Shown here: piece by piece, positions 55,191-62,703 of the stretch
Position numbering within the stretch: position 1 is the first letter of the stretch
How the letters are laid out: each line of letters opens with the position of its first letter
NCBI RefSeq assembly: GCF_019285775.1
Contig: NZ_CP079105.1
Span: forward strand, 496,001 to 560,000
Length of the DNA: 64,000 bases
Origin: Skermania piniformis
Lineage (GTDB): Bacteria > Actinomycetota > Actinomycetes > Mycobacteriales > Mycobacteriaceae
Reading direction: 5' to 3'
Position numbers and translations under genes: made by a program
The notes under the pieces: model-generated
The model's input: only the letters and a program-made list of their open reading frames with translations
The model's database searches: none
What the model was told of the DNA's origin: nothing

Positions 55191-55617
55191 GAGTTGCTTG
55201 CTGTTGTGCGGGCGGCGATCGGGTCGTGCGAGTTGGGTCGGCATCGGGGGTTGCCGGTGACGGTGATCGTCATCACCACCCTGCAAGACTTGGAAACCGC
55301 TGCTGCCACCATGCCTGACGTGTGGCACCCGCCGCGGGTGGGTGTTGGGCCGTGCCCTCCGCCGGGTCGTAGTCCCGGTGGCGGGATGGGTGGGAAAGCG
55401 ATGACTGCCGGTGGCACGGTGATCCATATCGGGATGTGATCGCCGATGGCGACTCATGCCTGGCATTACCTGGCCGTGTTCGACGCCCATACCGAGCAGC
55501 CGCTGTATCTGGGTCGCTCGAAACGACTGGCCTCACCCGATCAACGGATCGTGGCGACCGCTCAGTACGGGGGGGTGCGGCTTCCCCGCGTGTGTTCGCC
55601 CAGGACTGTGACACGTC
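55191..55617 (+). pseudogene. Decayed 13E12-family DUF222/HNH gene remnant
   Basis: The translation matches the intact 13E12-family protein of this window (9681-11105) from ELGRHRGLPVTVIVITTLQD through a Pro-rich linker, TAGGTVIHIG and HAWHYLAVFDAHTEQPLYLG to AQYGG. An in-frame TGA at 55437-55439 interrupts it just before HAWHYL. A G7 run near 55569 gives a +1 shift exactly where the HNH CxxC should follow (the six-G reading would give YGGCGFPAC). The HNH end and the N-terminal half are absent. Confidence 0.82.
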
Positions 55618-55847
55618 TCTGCAGCGCGTAGACGACCGTCGTCACGTCGCCCGTCATCAGTCAGGCATGGCCCCAAGGTCTCCCCGCCAGAGGACCCGAG
55701 CCGACGGTCGCTGCCGTGACTCCTAACAGCGCGTTCCCTTTCGCCGTTCCCTCCGGTGTGCCGGCCGGCCAAGGGATGGCTTGGCTGGTCGGGTGACCGG
55801 AAACCTTGGGATACAGGACACTTCTGCTGCCCTACGCCGGGCGCCGA
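55618..55847. other. Gene-free interval after the 13E12 remnant
   Basis: No supported gene is seen. GACGACCGTCGTC (near 55630) is a small palindrome. Open frames here are short, lack binding sites and show no recognised similarity. Confidence 0.4.
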
Positions 55848-56177
55848 CTATTTGTTGTTGAAGCAGTACCACGTATACGGATTCTTAGGATCTCGCGCCT
55901 TGCTGAAAGCGGGACTGCCGTACTGCACGGTGCACTGCTGGTTGACATTGATAGGTTGTGCGATTCCCACCTTCGGCTTGCACCGCCAACTGTATGCGCT
56001 TTTCGGGTCGAGCACGACCGCCGTGGTTCCCCACCCTTTATACTGATTGTTGCATGCGGCCTGCATGTCCACTCCCCCCAATTCTTTGGCGGTTGCTGGT
56101 GGAGCCGACAGGGCGAGCATCGAACCCGACAGCGCGGTGAAAGCTATAACTACGGCGGCATTTCGGATCTTGTGCAT
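55848..56177 (-). CDS. Small secreted cysteine-containing protein with duplicated motif
   Basis: The 109-residue precursor has a signal peptide (MHKIRNAAVVIAFTALSGS to PPATA) and a mature domain of about 75 residues with four Cys. Two halves repeat one pattern: C-x3-Y...DPKSAYSWRC and C-x3-Y...DPKNPYTWYC, suggesting two disulfide-linked repeats. The mature end is basic. Base composition is clearly more AT-rich than the neighbours. Starts at 56189 (MDAQ) or 56240 are possible but would lengthen the leader. It is likely exported; the function is unknown. Confidence 0.75.
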   Translation of the reverse strand: MHKIRNAAVVIAFTALSGSMLALSAPPATAKELGGVDMQAACNNQYKGWGTTAVVLDPKSAYSWRCKPKVGIAQPINVNQQCTVQYGSPAFSKARDPKNPYTWYCFNNK

Positions 56178-56267
56178 TTGCGCATCCATTCGGCAAGTCG
56201 GATTGTATTCAAATCGTATCTTGCAGAAGAGGTTTGGCATATCGGGCGAACGGACTACAGGTACAGT

Positions 56268-57239
56268 TCAGCGTCCGTCGAGCGCCGCGTAGTCCGCGCC
56301 GGTCAGTTCCACCGACCGCTCCCACAGCCGCCGGGCCAGGTTCTCGTCCTGCGCCGATCGGCTCCGCGGCGACCGCCGCACCGGGCCGCGGGTACCGAAC
56401 AGCAGGGTTGGGCCGAGGTAGTCGCCGTTGCGCACATCCGGCATGGTGGCGGCGTAGAGCTGGCTGAGCGCGCCGCGGCTCTCGCTGTTGCCGACCACCC
56501 GCAGCCCGGCGTGCAGGATCGGCTTGGCGCCGGGGATCGGCGGGGCGAACTCGTCGAACAGATTGGTCGCCGCCACCCCGGGGTGCGCGGCGACCGAGGT
56601 CAGCGGGGCCCCTGCGGTCTCGGCGCGGCGGGCCAGCTCCCCGGCGAACAGCAGGTTGGCCAGCTTGGACTGCCCGTAGGCGCCCATCCGGTCGTAGCGG
56701 CGGTGCTCGAAGGCGAAGTCGTCGGTGTCCATCCGGGCGCCGCGGTGGGCGATGCTGGACAACGTCACCACCCGCGGCGCCGGCGTCGCCAGCAACGCCG
56801 GCAGCAGGGCATCGGTCAGCGCGAAATGGCCGAGATGGTTGGTGCCGATCTGCATCTCGAAACCGTCCGCGGTCCTGCCGAACGGCACCGCCATCAAACC
56901 CGCGTTGTTGATCAGCACGTCGAGCGCCGGCGCAGCGTCGAGGGCCGCTTTGCCCGCGTCGCGGACCGAGGCCAGATCCGCCAGATCGAGCTGGATCAGG
57001 CGATGATCGGCATCGCTTCCGCGCTGTTGCGACCGGGCCCGCACCGCGTCGAGGGCGGCCCGACCGGTGGTCTGGTTGCGGCAGGCGAGCACGATTCGAG
57101 CACCGGCGCCGGCCAGCGCGGTCGCAGCGTGCAGACCGAGCCCGTTGTTCGCGCCGGTGATCAGGATGGTCTTGCCGGTCTGGTCCGGGATGTCGGACAC
57201 GTCGAACCGACGGACGGACAACGCGGATCTTGCAGACAT
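56268..57239 (-). CDS. Short-chain dehydrogenase/reductase
   Basis: The 323-residue NAD(P)-dependent oxidoreductase has the classical cofactor motif ITGANNGLGLHAATALA, the structural LINNAGLMAVPFG, a catalytic Ser in VTLSSIAHRG and Tyr-Lys in AYGQSKLANLLF. The pattern matches retinol-dehydrogenase/WW-oxidoreductase-like SDRs common in actinobacteria. GAGGAG precedes the ATG. The substrate is unknown. Confidence 0.92.
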   Translation of the reverse strand: MSARSALSVRRFDVSDIPDQTGKTILITGANNGLGLHAATALAGAGARIVLACRNQTTGRAALDAVRARSQQRGSDADHRLIQLDLADLASVRDAGKAALDAAPALDVLINNAGLMAVPFGRTADGFEMQIGTNHLGHFALTDALLPALLATPAPRVVTLSSIAHRGARMDTDDFAFEHRRYDRMGAYGQSKLANLLFAGELARRAETAGAPLTSVAAHPGVAATNLFDEFAPPIPGAKPILHAGLRVVGNSESRGALSQLYAATMPDVRNGDYLGPTLLFGTRGPVRRSPRSRSAQDENLARRLWERSVELTGADYAALDGR

Positions 57240-57272
57240 ACGGTGATCTCCTCGGCAGTCACGACCCGGACG

Positions 57273-57935
57273 TCAGTCTACGGAGCCGCCGCGATCGGTT
57301 TCGCCCTGCGCATCCGCACGCTGTGCCGTCCCGCGTTCGCCGCGGCGTTTGCGGATCCGCCAGACGACGATCGCACAGACGACCACGATCGCCACCGCGA
57401 TCGCCGCGCCGCGGCCGACCTCCGATTCGACCGCGCGATAGGAGCGCGCGGCGAGGTGCCCGATCAGCACGAACGTGATACCCCAGACCAGGCCACCGGC
57501 TGCGTTGTAGGCCAGGAATACCGGGTACCGCATCCGGGACACCCCGGCCAGCGCGGGCATCACCGCGCGGAAGAACGCGACGAACCGGCCGAGGAACACC
57601 GCCCCGCCGCCCCGACGGCGGAGCAGGTCCTGCGCGCGGTCGATCTGGGCTCGTCGGCGATCGAGGACGCGCAGCTGCAGCACCCGGGGCCCGACGTGCC
57701 GACCGACCTCGTAGCCGACCGAGTCGCCGGCGATCGCGGCACCGACCACGACAGCGCACATCAGCCAGAGCGGTAATCGGTCTTGACCGGTGGCCACCCC
57801 GCCGAGCACCGCGGCAGTCTCGCCGGGCAGCACGAACCCGAGGAAGATCGCGTCCTCGGCGAACACGATCAAGCCGACGATCAGAAAGATCAGGAGCGGA
57901 TCCAGATTCAGCAGCCGGTCCATCAGGTCAGCCAT
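57273..57935 (-). CDS. DedA-family membrane protein
   Basis: The 220-residue integral membrane protein has the DedA hallmark FAEDAIFLGFVLPGETAAVLGG near its start and GGGAVFLGRFVAFFRAVMPALAGVSRM, with the conserved Arg residues. Family members act in membrane homeostasis, some as lipid scramblases or flippases. The ATG at 57935 overlaps the end of the upstream 2-hydroxyacid dehydrogenase gene by 8 nt, so they are co-translated. The C-terminal 25 residues are charged and cytoplasmic. Confidence 0.9.
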   Translation of the reverse strand: MADLMDRLLNLDPLLIFLIVGLIVFAEDAIFLGFVLPGETAAVLGGVATGQDRLPLWLMCAVVVGAAIAGDSVGYEVGRHVGPRVLQLRVLDRRRAQIDRAQDLLRRRGGGAVFLGRFVAFFRAVMPALAGVSRMRYPVFLAYNAAGGLVWGITFVLIGHLAARSYRAVESEVGRGAAIAVAIVVVCAIVVWRIRKRRGERGTAQRADAQGETDRGGSVD

Positions 57936-58902
57936 GCGCGCCGGGCCCGACCAGATCGGCCAGCGGCGCGCCGTCGCGCAGCCGGCGGCAGTTGTCCACG
58001 GCACGGTCGAGGTAGCGGCCGAACGTGTCGGCGGTCTGCCAGGCGACGTGCGGGGTCAGCACCACGTTCGGCAAGGTGAGCAGGGGATTGTCCGGTGACA
58101 CCGGCTCGACGGCGAACACGTCCAGCCCGGCCGCGCCGAGCCGGCCCGCGCGCAGCGCGTCGACCAGCGCGGACTCGTCGACCAGGCCGCCCCGCGCGGT
58201 GTTCACCAGAACTGCGCCCGGCCGCATCCGGTCCAGCGCTGCCCGGTCCAGCAAGCGTTCGGTCGTCGGCGTGAGCGGCAGATGCAGCGAGACGACGTCG
58301 CAGTCGGTGAGCAGGTCGGGCCAGGGGCGCCAGGCCGGCGAACCGTCGTCGCGGGTACTGGTGTGGAGCACGGTCGCCCCGATCGCCTGCAGGATTCGCT
58401 CCAACGTCCGGGCGATGTTGCCGTAGCCGACCAAGCCCACCGTGCAGGCTCCGAGGTCGCGCACCTGCTCGGTCGGTGCCGGATCGGTCGGCCAACCGTG
58501 GCCCGCCCGGGTTGCCCGGTCCAACTGTGGCAGACGGCGCATGGCCGCCAGCATCAGCAGCAGCGCGGATTCGGCCACCGAGGGTGCGTTCGCGCCCGGC
58601 ATGTTCGCGACCGCGATCGCGCGCGCTGCGGCGGCGTCCAGCGCGATGGTGTTCACCCCGGCGCCCAGCTTGTGGATCAACTGCAGCCGAGTCGCCCGCT
58701 CGATGTCGCTCGCCGACAATGGGCGCAACACATGCCAGAGCACCTGTGCTTCGGGCAGCTCGGCCTGGAAGGTGGCGTCGTCGGATTCGGCGCAGAACCG
58801 GACGTCCAGCCAATCCCGGTGCGGCCGCAGCCGCTCGCGGACCAGCGGTCCGGCCACGAACTGGGCCAGCACCCGCAGGGCCTGCCCACCCGATCGGTCC
58901 AT
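57928..58902 (-). CDS. D-isomer-specific 2-hydroxyacid dehydrogenase
   Basis: The 324-residue NAD-dependent enzyme has the family's N-terminal LIHKLGAGVNTIALDAAAA, the Rossmann GLVGYGNIARTLERILQAIG, VNTARGGLVDESALVDALRAG with the catalytic Arg, a Glu in LDVFAVEPVSP and the catalytic His in TPHVAWQTA. The substrate (phosphoglycerate, glyoxylate or another 2-oxoacid) cannot be told. TACATT on the minus strand, 6 nt before the ATG at 58902, suggests a leaderless transcript shared with the DedA gene. Confidence 0.92.
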   Translation of the reverse strand: MDRSGGQALRVLAQFVAGPLVRERLRPHRDWLDVRFCAESDDATFQAELPEAQVLWHVLRPLSASDIERATRLQLIHKLGAGVNTIALDAAAARAIAVANMPGANAPSVAESALLLMLAAMRRLPQLDRATRAGHGWPTDPAPTEQVRDLGACTVGLVGYGNIARTLERILQAIGATVLHTSTRDDGSPAWRPWPDLLTDCDVVSLHLPLTPTTERLLDRAALDRMRPGAVLVNTARGGLVDESALVDALRAGRLGAAGLDVFAVEPVSPDNPLLTLPNVVLTPHVAWQTADTFGRYLDRAVDNCRRLRDGAPLADLVGPGAHG

Positions 58903-58908
58903 GCCACG

Positions 58909-58914
58909 AATGTA
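58909..58914 (-). promoter_or_regulatory. Candidate -10 element of a leaderless transcript (2-hydroxyacid dehydrogenase/DedA)
   Basis: The minus strand reads TACATT (TANNNT) 6 nt before the ATG at 58902. It lies in the 21-nt gap after the sigF stop. Confidence 0.45.
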
Positions 58915-58923
58915 GCGGTCGAG

Positions 58924-59709
58924 CTACTCCAGCTCGCGGCGGAGTTGGGCCAGGGTGCGGGCCAGTATCCGGGAGACGTGCATCTGCGAGACGCCCACCC
59001 GTTCGGCGATCTGGGATTGGGTCATGTTGCCGAAGAAGCGGAGCATCAGCACGGTGCGCTCGCGTTCGGGCAGTGCCTCCAACAGCGGCCGCAGCGACTC
59101 GTGGTCCTCCACCGACATGATCGCCTCGTCCAGTTCGCCGAGCGTCTCGCGCAGCGGCAACGTGTCCGGCCCGCGGGTTTCCGCGTCGACCGAGACGGTC
59201 TGATAGGCGTTTCCGGCGACCAGGCCTTCGCTCACCTCCTCGACCGACAGGTCGAGCTCGTCGGACAGCTCCCGGACCGTCGGCGCACGGCCGAGGCGTT
59301 GCGACATCTCCCCGGCCGCCCGGCTCAGCGTCACGTGCAGCTCTTTCAGCCGCCGCGGTACCCGCATCGCCCAGCTGGTGTCGCGGAAATGCCGCCGGAT
59401 CTCGCCCATGATGGTCGGCACTGCGAACGAGACGAAGTCGGCGCCGTGGTCGACATCGAACCGATCGACCGCGTTCACCAGGCCGAGGCGGGCAACCTGC
59501 AGCAGGTCGTCGTGCGGCTCGCCCCGGCCGGTGAACCGCCAGGCCAGGTGTTCGGCCAGCGGCAGACAACGGGTGACCAGCTGGTCGCGCAGCTGGGCGC
59601 GGCCCGGGTCGTCCGCGGGCAACCGGCTGATCTCGGTGAACACCGCGATGACGTCGTCGTACTCGCCGGCGGTACGGGCTCGGCCGGAGCCGGCGCTGGA
59701 ACCGGTCAC
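58924..59709 (-). CDS. sigF: General-stress RNA polymerase sigma factor (SigB/SigF family)
   Basis: The 261-residue sigma-70 group 3 factor has region 2 (DDLLQVARLGLVNAVDRFD, then FVSFAVPTIMGEIRRHFRD), region 3 (RRLKELHVTLSRAAGEMSQR) and region 4 with HTH (RERTVLMLRFFGNMTQSQIA, RVGVSQMHVSRILARTL). The GTG at 59709 overlaps the anti-sigma stop (GTGA). Like SigF of mycobacteria and SigB of Bacillus, it is held inactive by the adjacent RsbW until the partner-switching proteins encoded opposite release it. Confidence 0.94.
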   Translation of the reverse strand: MTGSSAGSGRARTAGEYDDVIAVFTEISRLPADDPGRAQLRDQLVTRCLPLAEHLAWRFTGRGEPHDDLLQVARLGLVNAVDRFDVDHGADFVSFAVPTIMGEIRRHFRDTSWAMRVPRRLKELHVTLSRAAGEMSQRLGRAPTVRELSDELDLSVEEVSEGLVAGNAYQTVSVDAETRGPDTLPLRETLGELDEAIMSVEDHESLRPLLEALPERERTVLMLRFFGNMTQSQIAERVGVSQMHVSRILARTLAQLRRELE

Positions 59710-60122
59710 GAAACCGGGTCTCGAAACAGACTGAACTCGACGATCGTCCGGCCGGTCGGGTCGTGCCGGAGCTCGACGTAGTCGGTCAGCGTGTTCAGCA
59801 CATGCCAGCCGAAGCTCTGCCGCAACGACTGGTCCTCGCCGGTGGTCGCCGCCGACACCGCGATGGCCAGAACGTTGCCGGTGTTGCGGAACATGCACCA
59901 CAGCTGGCTGCCTGGAACTGCCCGCACCACCAGGTAGGACGCCGCCTCGTCCACGGCGAGCCGGATGTCGGCGATCGTGTCCAGGTCGAAGTCGGCCTGC
60001 GCCGCGATGGTGCCGGCAACCGCCCGGACCACGCCGAGTTGGGTGGGCTCGGCGTCGACCCGGAGTTCGATCAGGGGCGGTGTCGGCGCACTGTCAGGTT
60101 CGATCGCCTCGGCGGCGCCCAT
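59706..60122 (-). CDS. rsbW: Anti-sigma factor, RsbW/UsfX-like serine kinase
   Basis: The 138-residue HATPase_c protein has a helical start, DIRLAVDEAASYLVVRAVPG (N box, with the usual Asn replaced), and a short ATP region ending in SLRQSFGWHVLNTLTDYVEL. GGAGG precedes the ATG at 60122; the longer frame to 60341 is not supported. It binds the downstream sigma factor. The weakened N box may reduce kinase activity, as reported for some actinobacterial anti-SigF proteins. Confidence 0.88.
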   Translation of the reverse strand: MGAAEAIEPDSAPTPPLIELRVDAEPTQLGVVRAVAGTIAAQADFDLDTIADIRLAVDEAASYLVVRAVPGSQLWCMFRNTGNVLAIAVSAATTGEDQSLRQSFGWHVLNTLTDYVELRHDPTGRTIVEFSLFRDPVS

Positions 60123-60364
60123 CTTCGACCTCCGGATTGGTCCATATCGGTTATCGGATCGGATGCGTAGGTGTGTGTCGGTTGCTTCGGGGGTACCCCG
60201 GCACCGGTTGTGCAATCGTGGCAGTCGCCCGGCGGGCGAATTGCCACCGGGAGACTTCCGCAGCGACCGTACCGAACGGCCGCTGCGGACTACGCTGACT
60301 CCGGGATTGTCTGCCAGAGATCGCCCGCCAGAACTGCCCATCCAGCCCCGGAGGTTCGAGATCG

Positions 60365-61279
60365 ATGTCGCCGAAGTCGATGTCGGAGTCGCTGACCGGA
60401 TCCGAGCCGCCCACCGCGCCGGACCCGACCGAGTCGTTGCTCCCGCAACTCGTCGAGCATCTTCGGCAGAACCGCACCGAGCTACGCGAAGAGTGGGCCC
60501 GCCGGATCGGGGCGGCGAAGCTGCTCACCGCGATGACCGCCGAGGAGGTCTTCTCCGAGGCCACCTCGGTCTACGACAACTACGTCGAGGTGTTGGAGAC
60601 CGGCAGCGTCGAGGCGTTGCAGGCCTACGCGCGGGACCTGTCCGAACGGATCATCCCGCGTGGCGTGGAAACCGACGAGGTGCTCGGCATCGTCCTGCTG
60701 CTGCGCGATGTGCTGGCCCGGTCGTTGTTCTCCAAGTATCAGTCCGACTTCGAGCTGCTCAACCGGGTGTTGGATGCCTATGAGCCGGCGGCGAACCGGA
60801 TCGCGAACACCGTCGGGGTCTCGTTCGTGCAGGAGCGGGAACGGATCATCCGGCAACAGCAGGACGCGATCCGAGAGCTGTCGACGCCGGTGTTGCAGGT
60901 GCGGGAACGGCTGCTGATCCTGCCGATCATCGGTGTGCTGGACAGTCAGCGGGCTCGTCAGCTGACCGAGCAGCTGCTCCGGGCGATCCGGGCCAACCGG
61001 GCGAAGGTGGTGGTCATCGACGTCACCGGTGTCCCGGCGATCGACTCGACGGTGGCCAACCACCTGGTGCAGACGGTCGACGCGTCCGGTCTGATGGGTG
61101 CCAGCGTGATCATCACCGGGCTGTCGTCGGAGATCGCGCTCACCCTGGTCACGATCGGTCTCGACCTGTCGAAGATGAACGCGGTCGGCGACCTGCAGGG
61201 GGGAATCGAGCAGGCCGAGCGGCTGCTGGGCTACGAGGTCGATCGCAGCGTTGCCGATCCGGCGCGCGACGGCCGCTGA
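60365..61279 (+). CDS. rsbR: RsbR-like stressosome sensor (RsbRD_N + STAS)
   Basis: The 304-residue protein has an N-terminal RsbRD-like helical domain (about 25-165: LRQNRTELREEWARRI, YDNYVEVLETGSVEAL), a linker helix and a STAS domain (about 180-290) with STPVLQVRERLLILPIIGVL and the phosphorylatable Ser/Thr region VIDVTGVPAIDSTVANHLVQ. GGAGG precedes the ATG. It would scaffold a stressosome with RsbS and release RsbT on stress. It is the first gene of the plus-strand regulatory operon, divergent from rsbW-sigF. Confidence 0.9.
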   Translation: MSPKSMSESLTGSEPPTAPDPTESLLPQLVEHLRQNRTELREEWARRIGAAKLLTAMTAEEVFSEATSVYDNYVEVLETGSVEALQAYARDLSERIIPRGVETDEVLGIVLLLRDVLARSLFSKYQSDFELLNRVLDAYEPAANRIANTVGVSFVQERERIIRQQQDAIRELSTPVLQVRERLLILPIIGVLDSQRARQLTEQLLRAIRANRAKVVVIDVTGVPAIDSTVANHLVQTVDASGLMGASVIITGLSSEIALTLVTIGLDLSKMNAVGDLQGGIEQAERLLGYEVDRSVADPARDGR

Positions 61280-61294
61280 GCGGTCCCGCGGCCG

Positions 61295-61681
61295 ATGCCC
61301 GTTCCGATCCTCAAACAGGGCAGTTATCTCATCGCGACCGTTCAGGCCGAGTTGTCCGATGCCGATACCGAGCAGTTGCAGGACGACCTGATCGATCGGG
61401 TCGGCCGGTATCGGGCACACGGCATCATCGTCGACGTCACGGCGATCGACGTGATGGACTCGTTCGCTGCCCGTTCGCTGTCCACCATCGCGCACATGAC
61501 CAGGCTGCGGGGTGCGGATACGGTCATCGTCGGTTTGTCACCCGAGGTGGCGTTCTCGATGGTGCAGCTCGGTCTCACCTTCGCCGACATCCACACCGCG
61601 CTGGATCTGGAGGAGGGGTTGGCTCTGCTCGACCGGCAGACGCCCACCCGCGGTCGGGGAGGTCGGCCCGGTGGTCGGTGA
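61295..61681 (+). CDS. rsbS: RsbS-like STAS-domain stressosome protein
   Basis: The 128-residue single STAS-domain protein begins VPILKQGSYLIATVQAELSD, as in RsbS. It has the phospho-Ser site in VTAIDVMDSFAARSLSTIA and GADTVIVGLSPEVAFSMVQL. The extra C-terminal Arg/Gly-rich tail is encoded in the overlap with rsbT. It would form the stressosome core with RsbR and hold RsbT. Confidence 0.92.
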   Translation: MPVPILKQGSYLIATVQAELSDADTEQLQDDLIDRVGRYRAHGIIVDVTAIDVMDSFAARSLSTIAHMTRLRGADTVIVGLSPEVAFSMVQLGLTFADIHTALDLEEGLALLDRQTPTRGRGGRPGGR

Positions 61682-62081
61682 GGTGGTGGTGGTCGCGGTC
61701 GATTCCCCCGACGACATCGTGACGGCCCGGAAGGCCGGTCGCGACCTGGCGCAGCAGCTGGGCTTCGGTCTCACCGACCGCACCATGATCGCGACCGCTA
61801 TTTCCGAGCTCGCGCGCAACATCACCAGTTATGCCGGCACCGGCGAAGTCCGGCTGAGCGTCGAGCAGCGTTCCGGCGGCAGTGCGTTGGTCGTGCGGGC
61901 GGTGGACGACGGTCCGGGCATCGTGGACGTGGCTCGGGCGCTGGAGGACGGCTATTCGACCGGGCGTGGGCTTGGCCTGGGATTGCCCGGTGCCCGCCGG
62001 ATGATGGATCACCTGGAGGTCACCTCGCGACCCGGCCGGGGGACCTGTGTGGAGATGTGGAAGCTGGTGTCCGGTGCGTGA
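61671..62081 (+). CDS. rsbT: RsbT-like serine/threonine kinase
   Basis: The 136-residue HATPase_c kinase has the N box TAISELARNITSYAGTG, G1 VVRAVDDGPGIVDV and G2 STGRGLGLGLPGARRMMD, matching RsbT. The GTG at 61671 overlaps rsbS by 11 nt; a GTG at 61683 is an alternative. RsbT phosphorylates RsbS and RsbR and, when released, activates the phosphatase encoded downstream. Confidence 0.92.
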   Translation: MVGEVVVVAVDSPDDIVTARKAGRDLAQQLGFGLTDRTMIATAISELARNITSYAGTGEVRLSVEQRSGGSALVVRAVDDGPGIVDVARALEDGYSTGRGLGLGLPGARRMMDHLEVTSRPGRGTCVEMWKLVSGA

Positions 62082-62703
62082 GCAGGGCAGATCGGGCGCG
62101 GTGGACTGGGCGGTGGCCGGCCGGCCGATGCCCGGACAGTCGGTGTCCGGCGACGACTGGGCGGTGCTCGACGCCGGCGGCGACGTCGTGCTGCTCGGCG
62201 TGATCGACGGGCTCGGCCACGGGGCCGACGCCGCCGCCGCGGCGCACCGGGCGCACCAGGTGCTCAGCTGCAACCCGACCGAACCGCTGGACGAGCTGAT
62301 CACGCTGTGTCATCGAGCGCTGCTCGGCACCCGCGGTGCAGCGATCACCCTGGTCCGGCTCGATGTCGCCGCCGGTTCGCTCAGTTGGTTGGGCGTCGGC
62401 AATGTCGCGGCGATCCTGATCGGGGTGTCGGCGACCGGTTCGGCGGCGCCGCGGGCGAGCGGGCTGTCCGTGGGCGGCATCGTCGGCTACCGGCTGCCGC
62501 CCGGCCAGCAGCCGGCGACGGTCCCGCTGGAGGTCGGCGACCTGCTGGTGCTGGCGTCGGACGGCATTGCGGATCGCCACCTCACCGAGTCCGGCGTCGC
62601 CGGTCCGGTGGATCGGATCGCCGGCGACCTGCTCGATCGGTACGCCAAAGCGTCCGACGACGCGGTCGTGTTGCTGGCCCGCTATCGGGGCGTCCGGCGG
62701 TGA
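62074..62703 (+). CDS. rsbX: RsbX-like PP2C-type feedback phosphatase
   Basis: The 209-residue SpoIIE/PP2C phosphatase has metal-site Asp residues in GDDWAVLD and VIDGLGHGADAA, then LVLASDGIADRHL and the final ASDDAVVLLARYR. Small size and lack of a sensor domain match RsbX, which dephosphorylates RsbS and RsbR to reset the stressosome. The GTG at 62074 overlaps rsbT by 8 nt. Confidence 0.9.
   Translation: MREQGRSGAVDWAVAGRPMPGQSVSGDDWAVLDAGGDVVLLGVIDGLGHGADAAAAAHRAHQVLSCNPTEPLDELITLCHRALLGTRGAAITLVRLDVAAGSLSWLGVGNVAAILIGVSATGSAAPRASGLSVGGIVGYRLPPGQQPATVPLEVGDLLVLASDGIADRHLTESGVAGPVDRIAGDLLDRYAKASDDAVVLLARYRGVRR

Noticed and set aside
55533..55772. Minus-strand 79-codon frame as a transposase relic beside the 13E12 remnant
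   Set aside because: No transposase motif or terminal inverted repeats could be recognised.
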